This document shows, piece after piece, positions 31,763 to 37,682 of a stretch of DNA of 37,682 nt (the first letter of the stretch is position 1; each line of letters starts with the position of its first letter). Position numbers and translations under genes: made by a program. The notes under the pieces are model-generated. The model did no database searches. It was not told the DNA's origin and saw nothing but the letters and a program-made list of their open reading frames with translations. Source of the stretch: an uncultured Lachnospiraceae bacterium (GTDB taxonomy: Bacteria > Bacillota > Clostridia > Lachnospirales > Lachnospiraceae); contig CAMSTM010000012.1 in assembly GCA_947063675.1 (NCBI GenBank), positions 1-37,682 of the forward strand. The letters are read 5' to 3'.

Positions 31763-34225
31763 ATGCAGTCAGGTGGTTTTACGGACAGGGCAAAGGCGGC
31801 GCTGTCCCTTGCGGAGAAAATGGCGTCCAGAATGAGTGCCGGGTACGTGGGTACGGAACATATTCTGGTGGGCCTTCTTCGGGAGAAGGAGGGAGTGGCG
31901 GCCAGGGTTCTGAAAGGAAACGGCGCAGATGAAGAAAAAATCGTGGAAATGATACAGGAGCTTATCATGCCGGAGGTTACGGTTGCGCTTCGGGAGAGGC
32001 AGGGATATTCCCCGCGGGCAAAATTTGTCCTTGAGGAGGCGCACAGGCAGGCGGACCGTTTCGGGTCGAACGCTACCGGCACGGAGCATATTCTTCTTGC
32101 AATGCTTAAGGAAGGGGAAAACGTGGCAGTTCGGCTGCTCAATACCCTTGGGATTTCCGTGCAGAAGCTGTATGCGGACACTTTAATTTCCATGGGAGAG
32201 GACGGCAATTTATATAAAGAGGATTTAGGGAGAAAGCAGGCAAGGAGGGGCCGGGCAGGCTCCGCCTTAGAGCAGTACAGCCGGGATTTGACGGCGTTAG
32301 CCGCCGCCGGAGCCCTTGACCCCGTGATTGGCAGAGAGAGGGAAATCAGGAGGGTTATCGAAATATTAAGCCGCCGGACCAAGAATAATCCCTGTCTTAT
32401 CGGGGAGCCGGGAGTGGGAAAGACGGCGGTGGTGGAAGGGCTTGCCCTGCGCATTGTGGCGGGAGAGGTGCCCTTTACCGTACAGAACAAAAGGCTGCTT
32501 ACCCTGGATTTGTCGGGAATGGTGGCCGGTTCCAAATACAGAGGCGAGTTTGAGGAGAGAATCAAGAAGGTTATCCGGGAGGTGGAGGAGGACGGCAACG
32601 TCATCCTTTTCCTGGACGAGATGCATACGATTATCGGCGCGGGCGGAGCGGAAGGCGCCATCGACGCTTCCAACATCTTAAAGCCCTCCCTTGCAAGAGG
32701 AGAACTGCAGATGATTGGCGCGACCACCGTGGCGGAATATCACAAATATGTCGAGAAGGACGCCGCCCTGGAGAGACGTTTCCAGTCGGTTTACGTGGAG
32801 GAGCCCACCATTGAAGAGGCGGTGGAAATCTTAAAGGGGGTGGCCCCCAAATATGAGGAGCATCACCGAGTTACCATCACGGAGGGCGCCATTACGGCGG
32901 CGGTACAGCTTTCGGAGCGCTATATTAACGACAGGAACCTTCCCGACAAGGCCATTGATTTGATTGACGAGGCAGCAGCGGCGGTCCGGCTGAACAATAC
33001 CCGGACGCCGGAAAATTTAAAGGAAATGCTTCTTCGGATTCAGGATATGGACGCCCAGGTGGAGGATTGCCTGAAAAGGCAGGAGTTTGAAAAGGCCGGC
33101 GAGGTCCGAAGGGAGCAGGAAAAGCTCATCAGAAATTATGAGAGAGCCCGGGAACGCAAGCGCAGGCAGCAGACGGAGAGCAGCCTTGCGGTAAGTGAAA
33201 ATGAAATTGCCGAGGTGGTTTCCTCCTGGACAAAGGTGCCGGTGAAAAAGCTTACGGAAAAGGAGAGCGAGCGGCTGCTTCGGCTGGAAAACGTGCTGCA
33301 CAGGCGTGTAATCGGCCAGAAGGCGGCGGTAAGCGCCGTTTCCAGAGCCATAAGGAGAGGCAGAGTGGGTCTGCAGGACCCGGGGAGGCCCATCGGTTCG
33401 TTCCTGTTTTTGGGACCTACCGGCGTGGGAAAAACAGAGCTGTCAAAGGCGCTTGCGGAGGCCATGTTCGGAACGGAAAGCGCGTTAATCAGGGTGGACA
33501 TGTCAGAGTATATGGAGGGACATTCCGTATCGAAGATGATAGGTTCGCCTCCGGGATACGTGGGCTTTGAGGAGGGCGGACAGCTCAGCGAGAAGATAAG
33601 GAAAAACCCTTACTCCGTGGTGCTCTTTGATGAAATCGAGAAAGCCCATCCTGATGTGTTCAACGTGCTTTTGCAGGTTCTTGACGACGGTCATATCACG
33701 GATTCAAAAGGGCGCAAAGTGAGCTTTAAAAACACCATATTAATCATGACCTCCAATGCCGGCGCACAGAGGATTGTGGCTCCGAAAAATCTCGGGTTTT
33801 CCATGGAAACCTCTAAGGAGCAGGATTATGAAAAAATGAAGGCCGGAGTGATGGAGGAGGTCAAAAAGCTTTTCAAGCCGGAGTTCATCAACCGTATTGA
33901 CGAGATTATGGTATTCCAGCCTCTTGACAAAAAGGAAATGCATGAAATTATCAATCTTCTTGGCGGCAGCCTGGCAAAAAGGTGCAGGGAGCAGATGCAG
34001 ATTAAGCTCTCGGTGAGCAGCGCCTTAAAGGAACACATTCTGACAAAGTATTCCGACGACAAGATGGGAGCCAGACCCTTAAAGCGCGCGCTCCAGAACG
34101 TGGTGGAGGATAAGCTCGCCGAAGAGATACTGGCAGGCCGGGTAAAGGCGGGAGATACCGTGACGGCGGGCTTTCGGAAGGGCCAGGTGGTTTTCCAGAC
34201 GGCGGAGGAAAAGCATACCGGATAA
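31763..34225 (+). CDS. clpC: ATP-dependent Clp protease ATPase subunit ClpC
   Basis: An 820-residue Hsp100 unfoldase that feeds proteins to ClpP. It has a paired N-domain repeat (about 1-145; YVGTEHILVGLLREKEG and GTEHILLAMLKEGENVA), AAA1 with Walker A GEPGVGKT (214-221) and FLDEMH, a coiled middle region with a UVR-like segment (about 430-465; QVEDCLKRQEFEKAGEVRREQE), then AAA2 with Walker A GPTGVGKT (551-558) and FDEIEKAH. The start at 31763 follows GAGGAG by 6 bases. The usual ctsR-mcsA-mcsB neighbours are absent, and a GntR gene takes their place. I see no CtsR or CIRCE site before it. Confidence 0.95.
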   Translation: MQSGGFTDRAKAALSLAEKMASRMSAGYVGTEHILVGLLREKEGVAARVLKGNGADEEKIVEMIQELIMPEVTVALRERQGYSPRAKFVLEEAHRQADRFGSNATGTEHILLAMLKEGENVAVRLLNTLGISVQKLYADTLISMGEDGNLYKEDLGRKQARRGRAGSALEQYSRDLTALAAAGALDPVIGREREIRRVIEILSRRTKNNPCLIGEPGVGKTAVVEGLALRIVAGEVPFTVQNKRLLTLDLSGMVAGSKYRGEFEERIKKVIREVEEDGNVILFLDEMHTIIGAGGAEGAIDASNILKPSLARGELQMIGATTVAEYHKYVEKDAALERRFQSVYVEEPTIEEAVEILKGVAPKYEEHHRVTITEGAITAAVQLSERYINDRNLPDKAIDLIDEAAAAVRLNNTRTPENLKEMLLRIQDMDAQVEDCLKRQEFEKAGEVRREQEKLIRNYERARERKRRQQTESSLAVSENEIAEVVSSWTKVPVKKLTEKESERLLRLENVLHRRVIGQKAAVSAVSRAIRRGRVGLQDPGRPIGSFLFLGPTGVGKTELSKALAEAMFGTESALIRVDMSEYMEGHSVSKMIGSPPGYVGFEEGGQLSEKIRKNPYSVVLFDEIEKAHPDVFNVLLQVLDDGHITDSKGRKVSFKNTILIMTSNAGAQRIVAPKNLGFSMETSKEQDYEKMKAGVMEEVKKLFKPEFINRIDEIMVFQPLDKKEMHEIINLLGGSLAKRCREQMQIKLSVSSALKEHILTKYSDDKMGARPLKRALQNVVEDKLAEEILAGRVKAGDTVTAGFRKGQVVFQTAEEKHTG

Positions 34226-34370
34226 GGAGATGCCGGGCGGAGGCGGCGCTTTTACGGGGCGCTCCAAAAACACAAAAATTTTAGAATTTTCCGGTGGATA
34301 TCGGCGCAAAAATATATTATACTGACATTAACCTGATAAACATAAGGGGATAGCAGGAGGACATAAGAAA

Positions 34371-34781
34371 ATGGCAGTTGTAGAGGAATTATTACGGTCA
34401 GAAGCAGACGGAACTATCAGTTTTGGCAACCATATGCTGGAAGGAAAGGCCAAGCTGGAAGACTTTGAGCATTGCGGGGATTTATATAAGGTGAAAACCT
34501 ATAAAACCATGACAAAGCTGGAAAAAAACGGAATGTTCGCTTATGAATCGGTGCCGGGAACCAGCGTTTCCCATTTTTCGGAGACAGCGGACGAGGTGAA
34601 ATTTACCGTGGAAGGCGGAGAGGATGCGCAGCTTACCTTAGGACTCAATGAAGACACTGAGTACGAGGTTTTTGTGGATGGCAAGAGCATCGGCAAAATG
34701 AAGACCAATTTAGGCGGTAAGCTGAATTTAAGCGTGGAGTTTTCCGAAACAGGGAAAGCTGATGTGACAATAAAAAAATAA
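34371..34781 (+). CDS. Conserved small Lachnospiraceae protein (often labelled endosialidase)
   Basis: A 136-residue acidic protein with no signal peptide: SEADGTISFGNHMLEGKAKLEDF, then VKTYKTMTKLEKNGMFAYESVPGT, then a beta-rich end with NEDTEYEVFVDGKSIGKMKTNLGGKLNLSVE. From memory, close relatives carry the automatic label endosialidase, but true endosialidases are far longer phage-type enzymes and nothing here resembles a catalytic site, so the label should not be used. GCAGGAGG lies before ATG 34371. It is monocistronic, closed by a strong terminator. Function unknown. Confidence 0.82.
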   Translation: MAVVEELLRSEADGTISFGNHMLEGKAKLEDFEHCGDLYKVKTYKTMTKLEKNGMFAYESVPGTSVSHFSETADEVKFTVEGGEDAQLTLGLNEDTEYEVFVDGKSIGKMKTNLGGKLNLSVEFSETGKADVTIKK

Positions 34782-34805
34782 AGAAATAAGGACAACAAAA
34801 CGGAG

Positions 34806-34848
34806 GCTGCTGCAAAATGATAAAAGGTTTTGCGGCGGCTTTTGTTTT
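34806..34848 (+). terminator. Intrinsic terminator before radA
   Basis: GCTGCTGCAAAA / TTTTGCGGCGGC (34806-34817 and 34828-34839): 12 pairs including two G-T wobbles, 10-base loop, followed by TTTTGTTTT. A further AACAAAA on the left could extend it. Confidence 0.8.
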
Positions 34849-34895
34849 ATACGAGGGAAAGAAAATCTTCCCTGTTTAAACGGAGAGTATTTTTT

Positions 34896-36281
34896 ATGGC
34901 AAAAGGAAAGAATACAACTATATTCTTCTGTCAAAGCTGCGGCTATGAATCTTCAAAATGGATGGGACAATGCCCGGGATGCAGAGAATGGAACACATTT
35001 GTGGAAGAAACGGCGGTTACAGGCGGCCGTATGGCGGGAATTCATGACAAAAACAGAAAATTGGCGGGAAGGGAGCGGCCGGCTCCGGCGGCGCTTTCGG
35101 AGATATCCTTAGAAGAGGAAGACAGGATGACCACCCGGATGCAGGAGCTTGACAGGGTGCTTGGCGGCGGGCTGGTGCGAGGCTCCCTTACCCTGGTGGG
35201 CGGCGACCCGGGCATCGGCAAATCCACTCTTCTTTTGCAGGTATGCAGGAATCTGGCTCTTGACGGGCGGGAGGTTCTCTATGTCTCGGGAGAGGAATCC
35301 TTAAAACAGATAAAAATCCGCGCAAACCGTGTGGGAGAATTTAACGGAAATTTAAAGCTTTTGTGTGAAAACGGGCTTGGCCTCATAGAAGAAATCATCA
35401 GACATTCGCAGCCTGACGTTGTGGTAATTGATTCCATCCAGACCATGTTCCATGAGGACGTTTCCTCCGCGCCGGGCAGCGTGTCTCAGGTCCGGGAGGC
35501 CACAGGCGTTCTTTTGCAGCTTGCAAAGGGCCTTAATATCGCCGTTTTCATCGTGGGCCATGTGACAAAGGAAGGCACAGTGGCGGGACCAAGGGTACTG
35601 GAGCATATGGTTGACACGGTGCTTTATTTTGAAGGGGACAGGCATGCCTCCTACCGGATTTTGCGGGGCGTAAAGAACCGGTTCGGCTCCACCAATGAGA
35701 TTGGCGTTTTTGAAATGGAAGCCTCAGGGCTTAAGGAGGTTTTAAACCCCTCGGAGTTTATGCTGAGCGGTAAGCCCGAGGAGGCAAGCGGCTCTGTTGT
35801 GGTGTGCTCCATGGAGGGGACCAGGCCTATGCTGGTGGAAATCCAGGCGCTGGTGAGCCATTCCAGCTTCGGGATTCCCAGAAGGCAGACCATAGGGACG
35901 GATTTTAACAGAGTCAATCTTCTTATTGCCGTGCTTGAAAAAAGGCTGGGGCTTTCTCTTGGCAACTGCGACGCCTATGTAAATATTGCGGGGGGAATCA
36001 GGATTATGGAGCCTGCCATTGATTTGGGCATTGCCCTGGCGGTGGTTTCCAGCTTTAAAAACAGAGTGATTGACAGCAGGCTTATCGCCATGGGAGAGGT
36101 GGGACTCAGCGGGGAAGTGCGCGGAATCAGCATGATTCAGGCCAGGGTACAGGAGGCAAAAAAGCTGGGATTTTCCACCTGTATCATACCATCCGTCTGC
36201 GTTGACAGCGTGAAGGAGATTTCCGGAATCAAGGTGATTGGAGTCAAAACAGTGGCGGAGGCTGTGGCTGCGCTTTCATAG
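34896..36281 (+). CDS. radA: DNA repair protein RadA
   Basis: A 461-residue RadA, a DnaB-like helicase acting in recombination with RecA. The N-terminal zinc finger is C12, C15, C26, C29; Walker A is GGDPGIGKS with K109; the RadA-specific KNRFG motif is at 260-264; and a C-terminal Lon-type domain ends near EAVAALS. The start at 34896 gives the standard MAKGKN N-terminus and follows GGAGAG; the upstream frame start at 34830 lies in the terminator. The gene lies directly after a terminator, so its promoter must be in the short AT-rich gap or depend on read-through. Confidence 0.96.
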   Translation: MAKGKNTTIFFCQSCGYESSKWMGQCPGCREWNTFVEETAVTGGRMAGIHDKNRKLAGRERPAPAALSEISLEEEDRMTTRMQELDRVLGGGLVRGSLTLVGGDPGIGKSTLLLQVCRNLALDGREVLYVSGEESLKQIKIRANRVGEFNGNLKLLCENGLGLIEEIIRHSQPDVVVIDSIQTMFHEDVSSAPGSVSQVREATGVLLQLAKGLNIAVFIVGHVTKEGTVAGPRVLEHMVDTVLYFEGDRHASYRILRGVKNRFGSTNEIGVFEMEASGLKEVLNPSEFMLSGKPEEASGSVVVCSMEGTRPMLVEIQALVSHSSFGIPRRQTIGTDFNRVNLLIAVLEKRLGLSLGNCDAYVNIAGGIRIMEPAIDLGIALAVVSSFKNRVIDSRLIAMGEVGLSGEVRGISMIQARVQEAKKLGFSTCIIPSVCVDSVKEISGIKVIGVKTVAEAVAALS

Positions 36282-36364
36282 GCCGTACCGGAAAGCAGTC
36301 CTGAATCGTGCGCGGGATATTATGACAGAAATATTACAAAACTGACAAAAAAATGAAATTATAG

Positions 36365-36393
36365 TGTTCAAACCAGTCGGTTTGTGGTAAGAT
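36365..36393 (+). promoter_or_regulatory. Promoter with inverted repeat before the LCP gene
   Basis: TGTTCA (36365-36370), a 17-base spacer and TAAGAT (36388-36393). The 6-base inverted repeat CAAACC-AGTC-GGTTTG (36369-36384) fills the spacer, a layout typical of a repressor operator. The promoter elements themselves are only fair. Confidence 0.4.
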
Positions 36394-36434
36394 ATATCAG
36401 AGTTTTATCATGGAAGCTGCAAAAGGAGTCAGGA

Positions 36435-37517
36435 ATGGATAAGAAAAAGTGGGTAAAGCACATTCCATTATTTATTTTAGAGGCTGTGGTTTTAGTGGCA
36501 GCCCTGGGATTTTTGTATATTACGCTGCGTGCTACCGACAGTGAAACCGGCGCGGAAAAGGATGTTATAAAGGAAGAAAACATTGCGGTTAATCCGGAGG
36601 TTAAGGAAAAAATCGTGGAAATTTCTCAGACTAAGGAGGAAAGCAAGTACACAGGAATATATAACGTTGCGTTTTTCGGCGTGGACGCCAGAGACGGGAG
36701 CCTGGGGAAGGGCAACAGAAGCGACACGATTATGATTTGTTCCATCGACATGGATAATCACGAGATACGCCTTGTTTCTATCTACAGGGATACTTATTTA
36801 AATCTGGGCAACGACGTTTATAAGAAGTGCAATACCGCTTATGCGTTAGGAGGCCCGGAGCAGGCAATCGGCATGATAAACATGAATACCGATTTGTTTT
36901 TGACAGACTATATTACAGTGGGATTTGAAGGGCTGATGAAGGCTGTGGATGCTCTCGGGGGCATTGAAATGGAAGTAACCGAAACGGAGGTTTCCCATTT
37001 AAACAATTACCAGAGCACTATGGCCCAGGAGATGGACATTGAATATACCCCTGTGACCCAGGCGGGGAAACAGACCCTGAACGGCCTGCAGGCCACGGCG
37101 TACTGCCGTATCCGTTATGGCGGCGGGGATGATTTCAGGCGGACCCAGAGACAGAGGGACGTGCTGGTTGCCATGATGGAAAAGGGAAAGAAATCCTCCA
37201 TAGGAGCCCTCACGGAAGCGGTTTACGGCGTGCTTCCCAGCGTCCGAACCTCACTGGACGTACAGGATATCATACCTGTGCTTGGCATGATAGGCGAATA
37301 TGAAGTGACGGTAAGCGACGGTTTTCCGTTTGAAGGAATGCGAAACGGAGGCATTATCGGTTCGAAGGGAAACTGCGTGGTGCCTGTCAATCTGGAAGAA
37401 AATGTAATAAAACTCCATGAGCTTCTTTACGCGGAGGAGGCCTATGAGCCCTCTAAGGACATTAAGGAGTTCAGTAAAATAATCGAAGAAGATACAAAGG
37501 ACCATCTGATGTATTAA
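36435..37517 (+). CDS. LCP (LytR-CpsA-Psr) family cell-wall glycopolymer transferase
   Basis: A 360-residue LCP protein. One N-terminal membrane helix (about 10-32) anchors an extracellular catalytic domain that attaches teichoic-acid-like or capsular polymers to peptidoglycan. Family signatures: FFGVDARDG, KGNRSDTIM, VSIYRDTYL, GGIEMEV, then YCRIRYGGGDDFRRTQRQRDVL, with the Arg and Asp residues that bind the pyrophosphate lipid. AAGGAG lies before ATG 36435; the earlier in-frame ATG at 36384 lies inside the predicted promoter. The C-terminus ends in a short charged tail. Confidence 0.93.
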   Translation: MDKKKWVKHIPLFILEAVVLVAALGFLYITLRATDSETGAEKDVIKEENIAVNPEVKEKIVEISQTKEESKYTGIYNVAFFGVDARDGSLGKGNRSDTIMICSIDMDNHEIRLVSIYRDTYLNLGNDVYKKCNTAYALGGPEQAIGMINMNTDLFLTDYITVGFEGLMKAVDALGGIEMEVTETEVSHLNNYQSTMAQEMDIEYTPVTQAGKQTLNGLQATAYCRIRYGGGDDFRRTQRQRDVLVAMMEKGKKSSIGALTEAVYGVLPSVRTSLDVQDIIPVLGMIGEYEVTVSDGFPFEGMRNGGIIGSKGNCVVPVNLEENVIKLHELLYAEEAYEPSKDIKEFSKIIEEDTKDHLMY

Positions 37518-37536
37518 AGAAAAATAAATCAAGTTG

Positions 37537-37566
37537 TTGACAGATGATACTTAGGTGAGTTATAAT
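37537..37566 (+). promoter_or_regulatory. Near-consensus promoter of tRNA-Trp
   Basis: TTGACA (37537-37542) and TATAAT (37561-37566), both perfect, with an 18-base spacer. Transcription would begin about 55 bases before the tRNA and is expected to be strong and constitutive. Confidence 0.8.
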
Positions 37567-37629
37567 ACCGAAGTGTGCTGATGAACACAGAAGCAGTTAA
37601 TACTATTCAGCGATTCAAACCGCTGAGAT

Positions 37630-37682
37630 AGGGGCATAGTTCAAAGGTAGAACAGCGGTCTCCAAAACCGTCGATGTGGGTT
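37630..37682 (+). tRNA. tRNA-Trp (CCA anticodon), truncated by window end
   Basis: Begins AGGGGCAT (acceptor), then the D arm AGTTCAAAGGTAGAACA, then the anticodon stem GCGGT/ACCGT with loop CTCCAAA; the anticodon CCA is at 37662-37664. The T arm and 3' end lie past the window. In Firmicutes tRNA-Trp often precedes secE and nusG, which may be next. Confidence 0.93.

Noticed and set aside
31282-32727. 481-codon open frame on the minus strand across the SH3, GntR and clpC genes
   Set aside because: It crosses three well-supported plus-strand genes. Its Ser/Pro/Leu-rich composition is typical of a reverse-frame artefact.
36282-36364. CTGACA with TATAGT as an LCP promoter
   Set aside because: The spacing of 13 bases is too short for a sigma-A promoter; the pair at 36365-36393 fits better.

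Overview
The window reads as a chromosomal segment of a Gram-positive, anaerobic Firmicute of the Lachnospiraceae type (Clostridia). The grounds are strong AGGAGG ribosome sites, tight same-strand operons, families such as DUF6171, DUF6142 and DUF4179, a 684-residue M29 aminopeptidase, ClpC, and LCP and SH3 cell-envelope proteins. Base composition is moderate and fairly even. I see no insertion sequence, phage gene, rRNA or CRISPR array. Family names are assigned by reading motifs from memory; no database search was possible.

Layout. (1) 1-2821: two half-ABC exporters forming an asymmetric heterodimer; the first is cut by the window edge and may carry a frameshift near its visible 5' end. (2) 2932-3183: a small Cys-rich DUF6171 protein. 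(3) 3274-8663: an orphan lipoprotein solute-binding protein, with its own promoter, coupled to a very large hybrid histidine kinase; no permeases are adjacent. (4) 8821-9123: a small charged unknown protein behind a promoter with a palindromic spacer, closed by a clear terminator. (5) 9434-20324: a carbohydrate locus with a solute-binding lipoprotein, two permeases, an AraC regulator, a GHL6-like TIM-barrel glycoside hydrolase, a D-psicose/D-tagatose 3-epimerase, an L-fucose/D-arabinose-type isomerase and a GH2 beta-glucuronidase. (6) 20463-21975, minus strand: an ECF sigma factor and its DUF4179 anti-sigma partner. (7) 22389-25686: pyrE, two small membrane proteins and an M29 aminopeptidase. 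(8) 25927-34225: purE-purM-purN-purD, then a zinc-ribbon protein, an SH3 membrane protein, a GntR regulator and clpC, all on one strand. (9) 34371-37517: a small conserved protein, radA and an LCP ligase-type protein. (10) 37630-end: a truncated tRNA-Trp behind a near-consensus promoter.

The most interesting part is the carbohydrate locus. The epimerase has all four metal-site residues of D-psicose 3-epimerases at the same numbering (E150, D183, H209, E244), and the isomerase keeps the FucI triad (E335, D359, H526). No sugar kinase or aldolase accompanies them. Two enzymes that isomerise and then 3-epimerise a free sugar could turn an unusual aldose into a common ketose, for example D-altrose to D-psicose to D-fructose, or D-arabinose to D-ribulose to D-xylulose. 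The common ketose could then enter central metabolism through enzymes encoded elsewhere. Two glycosidases and an importer in the same locus would supply the sugar from a glycan or glucuronide. This pathway is my inference, not something the sequence proves.
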